Below, one piece after another: positions 8,314 through 16,986 of a stretch of 64,000 nucleotides of DNA. A program made the translations under genes and the position numbers. Each line of letters opens with the position of its first letter. The first letter of the stretch is position 1. This DNA comes from Litorivita sp050633545 (GTDB taxonomy: Bacteria > Pseudomonadota > Alphaproteobacteria > Rhodobacterales > Rhodobacteraceae): NCBI GenBank assembly GCA_050633545.1, contig JBOEGS010000008.1:124001-188000 (forward strand). Direction: 5' to 3'. The notes beneath the pieces are model-generated. The model was not told the DNA's origin and made no database searches. It saw only the letters and a program-made list of their open reading frames with translations.

Positions 8314-9555
8314 CTATTGGGCGGGCTGCGCCACCGCCGTGCGGTTCTCGCGCACGGGCAAATGCACGATGGCGCTAAAGGCTCCGACGCCGACGCCGAT
8401 CCACCAGACCAATGTGTAATTGCCGTAAACATCATAAAGACGCCCGCCAAGCCAGACGCCCATAAAGCTGCCCAATTGGTGCGAGAAAAATACGATCCCG
8501 TAGAGCGTGCCCATGTAGCGCAGCCCGTAGATATGCGCGATCAGCCCCGAGGTTAGCGGCACGGTCGCCAGCCAAAGCGCGCCCATCCCGACCGAAAACA
8601 GCAAGACCGACGCCGGCGTGATCGGCATCAATATGAACGCCCCCGCCACCAAAGTGCGCAGAACATAAATCCCCGAAAGCAGATATTTTTTGCTAAAGCG
8701 GTTGCCCAGATAGCCCGCCGTGAGCGTCCCCGCGATATTGGCCAACCCGATCAGCGAAATCGCCACCGCGCCAAGCGCCGACGTCGTGGTGATGCCTAGA
8801 TCGTGCAAAACCCCGCCCGGCATGATCGGCCCGCACAGCTCGGTCACAAAGGCGGGAAAATGCGCGGTGATAAAGCCAAGCTGGTAGCCGCAGCTAAAGA
8901 ACCCCAAAAAGATCAAGGCAAAGGTCGGATCGCGCAGGGCACGGCCCAAAATCGCCCCCATGCTTTCCTCAAGCTCGGCCTTGGTGGCTGCGGGCGCGCG
9001 CATCATCGGCAACATCAAAAGCGAGGCAAGGATCATCGCGGCAAACACCAAAAACACCGATTGCCATGTCATCATGCCCAAAAGGAATTCGGCCAAAGGC
9101 GCGCCAAAAACCTGCCCCGCGCTGCCGGCCGCCGTGGCGATGGCCAAGGACATCGAGCGGTTCGCATCCGACGAGGCACGTCCGACCACGGCCAAAATGA
9201 CCCCGAAACCGGTGCCCGCAATGCCAAAGCCGACCAAGACCTCATAGGCCTGCATCCCCAAAGGCGTGACCGCATAGGAGGACAGCACCAATCCCGCCGC
9301 ATAGGTCAGCGCGCCAAGCACAATCGCCAATCGATCGCCCAGCTTTTCCGCGAAAGCGCCGAAAATCGGCTGCCCTATGCCCCACGCAAGGTTCTGGATG
9401 GCGATGGCGAGCGAGAATTCGGCGCGCGGCCAATTGAATTCGGCGGCAATCGGAATCTGGAACACGCCAAAGCTGGCGCGGACCGCGAAAGAGATCAAAA
9501 TGATGACGCAGCCGGTGATCAGAACCGGTGTGAAAATCGACGGGCGAGGGGTCAT
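8314..9555 (-). CDS. MFS transporter
   Basis: 413 residues from the ATG at 9555, which has GGAGAG just upstream; the frame continues to 9642 but that part is hydrophilic and lacks a ribosome site. Twelve hydrophobic helices with the MFS loop 2-3 pattern 'GAFAEKLGDRLAIVLG' and a matching 'AGYLGNRFSKKYLLSG' in the second half. It resembles the monocarboxylate/oxalate-type MFS groups, but the substrate is not evident. It converges with the hydrolase gene, whose stop is 6 bp away. Confidence 0.87.
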   Translation of the reverse strand: MTPRPSIFTPVLITGCVIILISFAVRASFGVFQIPIAAEFNWPRAEFSLAIAIQNLAWGIGQPIFGAFAEKLGDRLAIVLGALTYAAGLVLSSYAVTPLGMQAYEVLVGFGIAGTGFGVILAVVGRASSDANRSMSLAIATAAGSAGQVFGAPLAEFLLGMMTWQSVFLVFAAMILASLLMLPMMRAPAATKAELEESMGAILGRALRDPTFALIFLGFFSCGYQLGFITAHFPAFVTELCGPIMPGGVLHDLGITTTSALGAVAISLIGLANIAGTLTAGYLGNRFSKKYLLSGIYVLRTLVAGAFILMPITPASVLLFSVGMGALWLATVPLTSGLIAHIYGLRYMGTLYGIVFFSHQLGSFMGVWLGGRLYDVYGNYTLVWWIGVGVGAFSAIVHLPVRENRTAVAQPAQ

Positions 9556-9756
9556 GAGGCTCTCCGATAGGCGCAGGGGTGAAATTTGCGGCAAATCTGC
9601 GCGGCGGTCAATTGACGGTTTGTGATGGGGCGCATCACGCAAAGCTCATGAACCGTCTGTTTCCTTACGGCGGCTCGCTGCTGGGTTGAGCTGGCGCGCG
9701 GCCATTCCCAGATCGGTTGGACCCCGAAGGGGCATAACAAGTAAGGAGTTACAATC

Positions 9757-9861
9757 ATGTCTAAAGGTCAAGCAAATGGCGGCGGCTGGCCGAGCACAAC
9801 AGGCGACCCGTCGGGTGGCGGTCGTTCCAATGGATCGTCCGGCGGCGGGAAGGGCAAATAA
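9757..9861 (+). CDS. Small Gly/Ser-rich protein (34 residues)
   Basis: An open frame of 34 codons with a near-ideal AAGGAG Shine-Dalgarno (9743-9748) 8 bp before its ATG and a factor-independent terminator right after its stop. The product is hydrophilic and disordered: Gly, Ser, Asn and Pro dominate, with a central Trp-Pro, a 'GGG' twice and a basic GKGK end. There is no signal peptide or membrane segment. A strong ribosome site and dedicated terminator for so short a frame suggest a genuinely expressed small protein. Function unknown. Confidence 0.72.
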   Translation: MSKGQANGGGWPSTTGDPSGGGRSNGSSGGGKGK

Positions 9862-9869
9862 TGCCGGTT

Positions 9870-9898
9870 CGGGCGCCTTTCAGGGCGCCCGTTCTTTT
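9870..9898 (+). terminator. Terminator of the small Gly-rich protein gene
   Basis: An 8-bp GC stem CGGGCGCC / GGCGCCCG (9870-9877 with 9884-9891), 6-base loop, followed by TTCTTTT. It sits 9 bp after the stop codon of the 34-residue gene. Confidence 0.8.
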
Positions 9899-9980
9899 CA
9901 AAGGCATCGGATAACATTCGAAGGCTTTGGCAACACTGCGCCTCTACACATCCGCGCCGCGCCGCGCTATGTGGCTTGCC

Positions 9981-11042
9981 ATGAACCTGATGGACAAATA
10001 CGCGGCCTTGACCGCGCAGGGCGCGCTGAAACGTGATCCCGTGCAAGAGGCGGTCTTGACCGAGCTGGAGCGCATTCGCGCTGCTTTGGCCGAGCCGCAA
10101 AAACGCGGGCTGTTTCGCCGCGCGCCCGAGCCGCCCAAGGGGCTTTACCTTTGGGGCGGGGTGGGGCGCGGCAAATCCATGTTGATGGACCTCTTTGTCG
10201 ATTGTCTCGACGTGCCCGCCCGCCGCGTGCATTTCCACGCCTTTATGCAAGAAATCCACACGCAGATGCATGAGGCGCGCAAAAGCGGCGTCGAGGATGC
10301 GCTGGCCCCTGTGGCGGGGTCGGTGGCCAAATCGGTGCGCGTGCTGGCCTTTGACGAGATGCAGATCAGCGACATCACCGATGCGATGATCGTGGGACGC
10401 CTGTTCGAGATGCTCTTCAAGGCCGGAGTCGTCGTGGTCACCACCTCGAACCGCGTGCCCGATGACCTCTATAAGGACGGGCTCAACCGTCAGCTATTCT
10501 TGCCCTTCATCGACATTTTGAAAGACAAGATGGAGGTCTATGAAATGGTCTCCGCCACAGATTACCGCCAAGACCGGCTTGCCGGTAATCCCGTCTATTT
10601 CACCCCCGTCACCGTCCAGACCCGCGCCGAAGTAGACGCGATCTGGCACGATCTCACCGGCGGGCGGGCCGATCCTTTGGTGCTGCACGTGAAGGGCCGC
10701 GATGTGGACATTCCCGCCTTTCGCTCCGGCATCGGGCGAGCGAGCTTTTTTGATCTTTGCGGCAAGATGCTTGGCCCTGCCGATTATCTGGCCGTGGCCG
10801 AGGCCTGCCGCGTGTTGGTGCTTGAGGATATCCCCTCCCTGTCGCGCAGCAATTTCAACGAGGCCAAACGCTTTGTGACGCTGGTCGATGCGCTTTACGA
10901 GGGGCGGGTGCGCCTGATCGCTTCTGCTGCCGCCGCGCCGGAAATGCTCTATATCGAGGGCGAAGGCACATTCGAATTCGAGCGCACGGCAAGCCGTTTG
11001 CGCGAGATGATGAGCGCGGATTGGGCCGAGGGCGCCGCGTAA
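9981..11042 (+). CDS. zapE: AFG1/ZapE family ATPase
   Basis: 353 residues from the ATG at 9981 (the frame is open from 9927 and ATG 9969 is possible; no strong ribosome site decides). The AAA-type P-loop is GGVGRGKS, the Walker B is 'VLAFDEMQI' and 'VVTTSNRVPDDLYKDGLNRQLFLPFI' is the family signature covering sensor 1 and the Arg finger region. ZapE associates with the division ring in E. coli; the mitochondrial homologue AFG1/LACE1 aids protein quality control. In many alphaproteobacteria zapE precedes mdh, but here it is followed by a terminator and a convergent LysM gene. Confidence 0.93.
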   Translation: MNLMDKYAALTAQGALKRDPVQEAVLTELERIRAALAEPQKRGLFRRAPEPPKGLYLWGGVGRGKSMLMDLFVDCLDVPARRVHFHAFMQEIHTQMHEARKSGVEDALAPVAGSVAKSVRVLAFDEMQISDITDAMIVGRLFEMLFKAGVVVVTTSNRVPDDLYKDGLNRQLFLPFIDILKDKMEVYEMVSATDYRQDRLAGNPVYFTPVTVQTRAEVDAIWHDLTGGRADPLVLHVKGRDVDIPAFRSGIGRASFFDLCGKMLGPADYLAVAEACRVLVLEDIPSLSRSNFNEAKRFVTLVDALYEGRVRLIASAAAAPEMLYIEGEGTFEFERTASRLREMMSADWAEGAA

Positions 11043-11098
11043 TCGCGCGGCGGCGGTCAACGTCTTCACAAACCCGCCCCAAACAGGCGCTACACAAA

Positions 11099-11128
11099 AA
11101 GCGAGACCGTGGGGACGGTCTCGCTTTG
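11099..11128. terminator. Bidirectional terminator between zapE and the LysM gene
   Basis: A perfect 13-bp stem (11099-11111 pairing with 11116-11128) with a GGGG loop; the arms start with AAA and end with TTT. It lies between the convergent zapE and LysM genes and could serve both strands. Confidence 0.85.
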
Positions 11129-11232
11129 AGATAAGATCTTGGGTGATCTTGGTGTGACCTTGGGACAGGTCGGGATCGGCCAAATGTGCCCGCATCGGCC
11201 TGTGACGCGGACGGATCGGCCTCTTCGCGCGA

Positions 11233-12120
11233 TCAGATCGCGGGAATGAGCAATGTCTGGCCGGCCTGGATTTTGTCAGGGCTGCTCAGGCTGTCTTTGT
11301 TGGCGGCGAAAATCCATTGATAGGCCGAGGTGCGGCCGTAATATTCATAGGCAATCGCCGCGAGGCTATCGCCGTATTTGACCGTATAGGTCACGGATTT
11401 TTCCAATTTGCGCGTGGTCGGTCGGGCGTTGGGGCGCACACCGTCAGAGGCGGCGGCCGCCTCGTCCACGATGGCGGCGATCAAGGTTTTGGTGTCAACG
11501 CTGCCTTCGGGCGTCACCAGCGATTGCGGCACGGCGACAAGTCCCGCTTCGGCGGCCTCGTTGAGCAGGCTGTTGACGTATTCATCGGGGCGCCCTTCGT
11601 TGATTGCCTGAACGATCAGCGAGTGCAAAAGCCCCTGCATTTCCTTGGAGGTCTGCGCCTCGACGTCAAACTCGGCCTTGCCAAGCTGACGGATGGCACC
11701 GGCGGTCATCCCGCGCAAATCGCGGCTGTCGGGGGTGTTGGGGTCGGAATCGGCCAAACGGGTCGACAGGCCAAGACCGCTAAGCACGCCGCCAGCCAGT
11801 TCCTTGCGCTGCGCGTCATTGATCGCGCCGGTTTTCAATTCGCTGAGCGAGTTTTTATCGGCATCCCCATCCGTCACCACATTGGGTTTGGTAAAGACGA
11901 CTTTTTGCGCGGTGGGCGCGGCAGCTTCGGTTTGCACGGCGGGCTGTGCGGCCTCGGAGGGCGCCGGATCGGCGACAATGGCGGCCGCCGCGCTCAGGGC
12001 GGTCAAATCGGTGCTGGCGCGGGTGGTCGCGGCGGTGGGGCTGCTGGTGGCAAATTCCACGAGGAAGACGCCTGCAGCGGCCAAAGCCAAAGTGCTGGTG
12101 ATCATGGTCGTTCTATACAT
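11233..12120 (-). CDS. LysM-domain protein with N-terminal signal anchor
   Basis: 295 residues. The N-terminus (MITSTLALAAAGVFLVEF) is a signal peptide or single membrane anchor, followed by a long Ala/Thr/Pro-rich low-complexity region to about residue 75. The C-terminal 50 residues are a LysM peptidoglycan-binding domain (YTVKYGDSLAAIAYEYYGRTSAYQWIF...IQAGQTLLIP). The middle part has no recognised catalytic domain. It is likely a periplasmic wall-binding protein. The rhodanese gene lies 55 bp upstream on the same strand. Confidence 0.85.
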   Translation of the reverse strand: MYRTTMITSTLALAAAGVFLVEFATSSPTAATTRASTDLTALSAAAAIVADPAPSEAAQPAVQTEAAAPTAQKVVFTKPNVVTDGDADKNSLSELKTGAINDAQRKELAGGVLSGLGLSTRLADSDPNTPDSRDLRGMTAGAIRQLGKAEFDVEAQTSKEMQGLLHSLIVQAINEGRPDEYVNSLLNEAAEAGLVAVPQSLVTPEGSVDTKTLIAAIVDEAAAASDGVRPNARPTTRKLEKSVTYTVKYGDSLAAIAYEYYGRTSAYQWIFAANKDSLSSPDKIQAGQTLLIPAI

Positions 12121-12175
12121 TGATCTTTCCTCTCATACGGATGGGCCCGAAGGGGGCTGAATTTCGGGTGCGGTG

Positions 12176-12928
12176 TCAGGGTTTGATGGTGGACAGGCCG
12201 AGCGAGCTCCACACCTGCATACCGCCGCGATAATATTTGATCTTCTGTGCCGGATATCCGACCTTGCGCAGGGCGCGCACCGCCATCGGCGCTTGCAAGC
12301 ACCACGGGCCATTGCAAAAGATCACCAATTGGCGCGCTGCCGAGAAATCCCATTTGTCGCCCTCTTTGAGCCCGCCCAAAGCCGTGACGATATCGTCGCG
12401 GTAGGGGTTGGTTTCTTCGAGGGTGGTGAAGGGCACATTGACCGCGCCCGGAATGGTGCCTTGCTGGAACCAGCCGGGCAGGCGGGTGTCGAGCAGATAG
12501 CCTTCATTCTTCGCCGCCACCTCTTCGAGGAAATCCATCACTTCAAGCTCGCCGATGGTTTCGACATCATCGGTGGCTTTCATCGGGGTGATGCAAAACG
12601 GCGGGCAGGCGCGCGAGGTCTTGGCATATTCGCCGGACAGCTCATGGGTCTCGTCTTGGATGCGGTCGATGGTGTAGCTGCGGCCATTGATCGAAAAACT
12701 GCGGTCATGGGCGTCGACGGTCAGGCGCACGGCTTGGGCGCTGGCGGCGGCGGGGATCACAAAGGCGGTGAGCAGCGCGATGACCAGATAGGGCGCAAGC
12801 GCCGCCAAAGACATCGGGCGCGAGATCAGACCCGCGGGCGGATTGGGTGCCTGATGCGCGCCGCGCGGAATGAAAAGCGGGGCGCTGCCCTGCCGTCCGT
12901 ATCCATCAATGCGCGCAAACCGCTCCAT
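12176..12928 (-). CDS. Exported rhodanese-like protein with extra cysteine pairs
   Basis: 250 residues from ATG 12928, which has GAGGGG 8 bp upstream. A hydrophobic signal/anchor occupies residues about 40-62 (LAALAPYLVIALLTAFVIPAAASA). Near residue 107 is 'ACPPFC', a CxxxC pair. The rhodanese domain (about 140-250) has the 'LLDTRLPGWFQQGTIPGAVNVPF' entry and an active loop 'FCNGPWC' in which the catalytic Cys is followed four residues later by a second Cys. This loop recalls the CXXCW rhodaneses linked to PQQ-dependent alcohol oxidation, but no PQQ genes are nearby. It probably transfers or binds sulfur in the periplasm. Confidence 0.8.
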   Translation of the reverse strand: MERFARIDGYGRQGSAPLFIPRGAHQAPNPPAGLISRPMSLAALAPYLVIALLTAFVIPAAASAQAVRLTVDAHDRSFSINGRSYTIDRIQDETHELSGEYAKTSRACPPFCITPMKATDDVETIGELEVMDFLEEVAAKNEGYLLDTRLPGWFQQGTIPGAVNVPFTTLEETNPYRDDIVTALGGLKEGDKWDFSAARQLVIFCNGPWCLQAPMAVRALRKVGYPAQKIKYYRGGMQVWSSLGLSTIKP

Positions 12929-13134
12929 GTCCTATCCCCTCATCCGATAGCCGCTCCTTTGATGCTGGCAGGCAGGAGCGATATCTAAATATCCTTCACA
13001 AGATATAGGCGAGTAGCGGCAAAACGGTCAATATGCAGTAGTCCCTCCAAGATGTAGAAGGGGCGATTTTTCTGGGGATAACCTGCGTTTTTCTGAGGTT
13101 TTCAGAGTATTAACAGATGTCGCCTTTTCGGGCG

Positions 13135-14436
13135 TCAGCCGTTCTCGCGCAGCACCGCACCGGCCAGATAGAGCGATCCGCAGACCAAAATCCGTGCATC
13201 GGGGCGATTCTGGGCAATCGATTCTATCGCTGCGGTAGAATCGGTTGCGATGTTTGCGCGGATACCGGCGCGGGTTGCGGCGGCTGCGGTGTCTTCGGCG
13301 CTCAAGGTTGCGGGCGCGTCGGGGATCGGCACGGCAGTGAGCGAGGCCACATGCGGCGCGAGCGGCGCCATATATCCGGTGACGTCCTTGGTGCTGAGCA
13401 TGCCGCAAATCAAATGCGTCTCGCGCGGCGGCAAACTCGCTAGATGCGCGGCGATGGCCTTGCCCGCGGCGGGATTGTGCCCGCCGTCAAGCCAGACCTC
13501 GGCCTCGGGCGCGGCATCGCTCAAGGGGCCGTGGGTGAGCCGCTGCATCCGCGCGGGCCAGAATACATCGCGCATCGCCGCCTCGGCCACCGCGTCAAAA
13601 GAGGCCCCAGCCAGATCGTCTTGCACCATGCGCAGCGCCGCAATCGCCGCGCCCGCGTTCTCAATCTGATGCGCGCCGGGCAGGGCGGGCAGAGGCAGGT
13701 CCAAAAGCCCGCGCTCGTCTTGATAGATCAAGCGCCCGCGCTCCTCGAAAGCATGCCAATGCTGCCCGTGGGCCATCAGCGGTGCGCCGAGCTTGGCCGC
13801 GCGGGCCTCGATCACCTCCATCGCCTCATCTGGCTGCGGGCCGACAACGCAGGGCACGCCGCGTTTGAGGATGCCTGCCTTTTCGCCCGCAATCTGCGCC
13901 AAAGTGGTGCCGAGGTATTGTTCGTGGTCGATGGAAATCGGGGTGATCACGGTCAAAGCGGGGCGGGCGACGACATTGGTCGAATCCACCCGCCCGCCAA
14001 GGCCGGTTTCGAGCAAAGTGTAATCGGCGGGGGTGCGGGCAAAGGCCAGCAGGGCGGCGCAGGTGGTGATCTCGAAAAACGTGATCTGCGCGCCGCCATT
14101 GGCCGTATCGCATTCATCGAGCAGCGCGGTCAGCGCCGCCTCATCGATCAGATCCCCCGCCAAACGGATACGCTCGTGAAACCGCGCCAGATGCGGGCTG
14201 GTATAGGCGTGAACCCGCTTGCCCGCCGCTTCCAATCCTGCGCGGATCATGGCTTGGGTCGATCCCTTGCCGTTGGTCCCCGCCAGATGGATCACCGGCG
14301 GCAGCGCGTCTTGCGGATTGCCCAAGGCCTCCAGAAGCCGCCACATCCGGTCCAGCACCAGATCCATGACCTTGGGGTGCAGCGTCATCATACGTTCCAG
14401 AATCGCGTCGGAAGTCTGCGCGGGTGCGGTCGTCAT
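13135..14436 (-). CDS. folC: Bifunctional folylpolyglutamate synthase / dihydrofolate synthase
   Basis: 433 residues from the ATG at 14436 (CGGAG upstream; a TTG at 14460 is possible). The P-loop HLAGTNGKGST, the Omega-loop region 'TSPHLARFHERI' and 'LLETGLGGRVDSTNV' are FolC hallmarks, and the C-terminal ligase domain ends with 'ILVCGSLYLAGAVL'. It adds glutamate to dihydropteroate and to tetrahydrofolate in the cytoplasm. It overlaps the small membrane-protein gene upstream by 4 bp and follows accD, a gene order common in proteobacteria. Confidence 0.95.
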   Translation of the reverse strand: MTTAPAQTSDAILERMMTLHPKVMDLVLDRMWRLLEALGNPQDALPPVIHLAGTNGKGSTQAMIRAGLEAAGKRVHAYTSPHLARFHERIRLAGDLIDEAALTALLDECDTANGGAQITFFEITTCAALLAFARTPADYTLLETGLGGRVDSTNVVARPALTVITPISIDHEQYLGTTLAQIAGEKAGILKRGVPCVVGPQPDEAMEVIEARAAKLGAPLMAHGQHWHAFEERGRLIYQDERGLLDLPLPALPGAHQIENAGAAIAALRMVQDDLAGASFDAVAEAAMRDVFWPARMQRLTHGPLSDAAPEAEVWLDGGHNPAAGKAIAAHLASLPPRETHLICGMLSTKDVTGYMAPLAPHVASLTAVPIPDAPATLSAEDTAAAATRAGIRANIATDSTAAIESIAQNRPDARILVCGSLYLAGAVLRENG

Positions 14437-14852
14437 GTGGTCAATCTCCGGCTTTGCCAAAGGGCGAACAGCCCAAGGGTGATGTCATATGCTGCGCAAA
14501 ACTGTGGCCACCAATGCGGCGCGCCAAAGGCCATGGACGGGCCGATCATGAGCGCCGCGTCGAAGGCCCCATGCGCAATCAGTCCAAAGGCCAACAGAGA
14601 AATGCCGCCGGAGCGGCCGCCGAGGACGCCGCGGTAGGCGCAGGCGCAAAACCCTGCCGCGATCACAAGATGCATCAGCAGCCCGAACAGCCCACCATGC
14701 TCTACGGCGAAAACCGGATAAAAAGCGGCGATGGCGCAAAGCAGCACGGCGATCGCCGCGCCCAAGGCGCGCCGGTCCGATGCAATGCCACTGCGCAGCA
14801 ATACGGCGGACGATCCGATGCCCAGAAGCAGTCCCACAAGCGCGGCAAACAC
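14433..14852 (-). CDS. Small integral membrane protein of unknown function
   Basis: 139 residues with four hydrophobic segments (about 3-20, 29-50, 55-75 and 82-105) and an aromatic C-terminal part. Its last 4 bp overlap the start of folC, and its start is 6 bp from the stop of accD, so it is sandwiched within the accD-folC operon. I do not recognise a named family. Confidence 0.75.
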   Translation of the reverse strand: MFAALVGLLLGIGSSAVLLRSGIASDRRALGAAIAVLLCAIAAFYPVFAVEHGGLFGLLMHLVIAAGFCACAYRGVLGGRSGGISLLAFGLIAHGAFDAALMIGPSMAFGAPHWWPQFCAAYDITLGLFALWQSRRLTT

Positions 14853-14858
14853 CGAAGG

Positions 14859-15851
14859 CTAGCTTTTGGCAGGCGCGGCGGTCGAGGCGCGGGTGCCTTG
14901 CGCGGGCTTGCCTGCTTTGTCGTCGCCTTTGGTCGGGGCAGCAGGGGCAGCGGCAGCCACCTCTTCGGTGCTCGGCGCGGGCAATTCGCCCGAAATCGCG
15001 GGCGGCAGGCCCATGAGCATACGCAAGATGGTGACCAATTCGCCCCTCAACTCGGTGCGTTTGGTCACACGGTCGAGCATCCCGTGATCAAGCAGATATT
15101 CTGCGCGCTGGAAGCCTTCGGGCAGCGTCTCGCCGATGGTTTGTTCGATCACCCGCGGACCCGCAAAACAGATCAACGCATTGGGTTCGGCAATATGCAC
15201 ATCGCCCAACATCGCATAAGAGGCGGTCACGCCCCCCGTGGTCGGATGGGTCAGGACCACGATATAGGGCAGGCCCGCTTCTTTGAGCATCTGCACCGCC
15301 ACCGTGGTGCGCGGCATCTGCATCAAGGACAAGATACCCTCTTGCATCCGCGCCCCGCCAGCGGCGGAAAACAGCACCAAAGGCCGCTTGAGTTTGACCG
15401 CCTCTTCGGCGGCGGCAATGATCGCATTGCCCACATACATGCCCATCGATCCGCCCATGAACGAAAAATCCTGCGCGATGGCGATGATCGGCGTGCGGCT
15501 GATTTCGCCTGCGCCGATCAGCATGGCTTCGTGCTCGCCCGTGGTTTTTTGCGCGGCTTTCATGCGGTCGGGATATTTCTTTTGGTCGCGAAAATGCAGC
15601 GGATCGGCGATGGGTTCGGGCACGGCAATCTCGGCAAACACTCCGCCGTCGAACAGGGCCTCGAAACGGGCCCGCGGCGTGATGTGCATATGGTGGTCGC
15701 AATTGGTGCAAACGTTCTGGTTTTCGGTCAATTCGCGGTGAAACAGCATGGTGCCGCATTCATCGCATTTGCGCCAAAGATTTTCCGGCACCTCGCGGCG
15801 CGAAAAGATCGAGTTGATCCGCGGGCGGACGTAATTGCTAATCCAGTTCAT
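14859..15851 (-). CDS. accD: Acetyl-CoA carboxylase carboxyltransferase subunit beta
   Basis: 330 residues. The N-terminal zinc ribbon has Cys29, Cys32, Cys48 and Cys51 (KCDECG ... VCTNC), followed by the crotonase-like carboxyltransferase core with 'GGSMGMYVGNAIIAAAEEAVKLKRPLVLFSAAGGARMQEG'. With AccA it forms the carboxyltransferase that makes malonyl-CoA for fatty acid synthesis. The last 45 or so residues are an Ala/Pro/Lys-rich low-complexity tail beyond the core. Confidence 0.96.
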   Translation of the reverse strand: MNWISNYVRPRINSIFSRREVPENLWRKCDECGTMLFHRELTENQNVCTNCDHHMHITPRARFEALFDGGVFAEIAVPEPIADPLHFRDQKKYPDRMKAAQKTTGEHEAMLIGAGEISRTPIIAIAQDFSFMGGSMGMYVGNAIIAAAEEAVKLKRPLVLFSAAGGARMQEGILSLMQMPRTTVAVQMLKEAGLPYIVVLTHPTTGGVTASYAMLGDVHIAEPNALICFAGPRVIEQTIGETLPEGFQRAEYLLDHGMLDRVTKRTELRGELVTILRMLMGLPPAISGELPAPSTEEVAAAAPAAPTKGDDKAGKPAQGTRASTAAPAKS

Positions 15852-15990
15852 GCCGAAAGCACCCCATACTTCATACCGCAGCTTTGGCCCGTCGGGCCGC
15901 GCGAGGCAAATTGTCTCGCCTCAAATAAGCCCCCACGCGCCGAATTGCAAACGGCGAAGCTGCGGGCGGCGGTGCAAAAGCGCGGGTGGC

Positions 15991-16986
15991 TCACCGGCGC
16001 AAAGCCGCCCGCGCCGCGCCCCACATCAGCATGGTCATGAAAACCTCCATGCCGAGCGCAGGCGACACGATCCAATCCGACCCCGGCAGCATGTCGCCCA
16101 TGTCCTCGCCGCCCGTCTCAATGGCCTCGAACAGCATCAGGGCCAATCCCGAATCCGGCCCGCCCAATTCGCCAAAGAACAAGAACGCATAGGCGTTATT
16201 GGCCATGTGAAACCCGATGGCGGCGCCCAATGTGCCGGTGCGCGCGGTCAAATCCGACGCCGCCAGCCCGAAGAAAAACGCCCAGATCATATATTGCGCA
16301 TTGCCGACGATCTCGCCGCCGCTGTCCCAATGGGCGGCGGCAAATAGCAGATTGGGCACGATCATCCATGCCAGCGGCGACGGCATGCGCGCGGCGATCT
16401 GGCTTTGCACATAGCCGCGGTAGAGAAGCTCCTCGGCCCCCGTTTGCAACAAGAGCCCCGCCAAGGAGAGCGGCAAGAGCGGCAGCCACAGCGCCCACCG
16501 CATCTCGACCATCATCTCGAAGCTCCAATAGGGCGGCAGGCATTCGACCGCCAGAAACAACACAAGCAGCGCCGCAAACACCCGAAGGCCGTGACCTGCC
16601 GCAAGGCGCAGCGGTCCGATCATGCTGAGCAGGCTTCGCCCTTGCAAAATCCGCGCGGTCCATGCCGTCCACAGCGCCAGGGCGCCAAAGCTGGTAAATT
16701 GCAAAAGCAACCCCGGCGCGGTGTTGCCCATGTAAAACGCCTCGCCCAGCACCGGAAAAAACCGGTCCAGCCCCGCTTCGATCAATGACAGGGTGAACAG
16801 ATACAGCATCTCGATGGCAAACACCCCGAGCGCCAGACGCTCCAGTTGCGGACGCGCCAAGGCGGGCAGGACCAAGGCCTCATGCGGGCCATACGGGCGG
16901 CGGCGCGGACGCGCGCCCGAGGGCGGCATATCGGAAGGGTGCAATGGCGCGCTCACCGGCGCAGCCCCACGCGCGCCGCCAGCCAT
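15991..16986 (-). CDS. CPBP family intramembrane metalloprotease (copy 1)
   Basis: 331 residues (an internal ATG at 16929 is an alternative start that removes the 34-bp overlap with the upstream gene; neither has a strong ribosome site). About eight membrane helices. The CPBP/Abi motifs are visible: EELLYRGYVQS (motif 1, paired Glu and Arg), 'NLLFAAAHWD' (motif 2, F-x3-H) and 'GFHMANNAYAF' (motif 3, His and Asn). Such proteins are CAAX-protease-like membrane proteases. The next gene upstream encodes a second CPBP protein. Confidence 0.85.
   Translation of the reverse strand: MAGGARGAAPVSAPLHPSDMPPSGARPRRRPYGPHEALVLPALARPQLERLALGVFAIEMLYLFTLSLIEAGLDRFFPVLGEAFYMGNTAPGLLLQFTSFGALALWTAWTARILQGRSLLSMIGPLRLAAGHGLRVFAALLVLFLAVECLPPYWSFEMMVEMRWALWLPLLPLSLAGLLLQTGAEELLYRGYVQSQIAARMPSPLAWMIVPNLLFAAAHWDSGGEIVGNAQYMIWAFFFGLAASDLTARTGTLGAAIGFHMANNAYAFLFFGELGGPDSGLALMLFEAIETGGEDMGDMLPGSDWIVSPALGMEVFMTMLMWGAARAALRR

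Noticed and set aside
13444..14637. Long plus-strand open frame across folC (397 codons)
   Set aside because: It is antisense to folC, has GC-rich codons without a protein family, and arises because the opposite strand has few stop codons.
14424..16040. Plus-strand open frame of 538 codons across accD
   Set aside because: A shadow of accD and the gene beside it. Composition rich in Arg, His and Gln with no recognisable domain.
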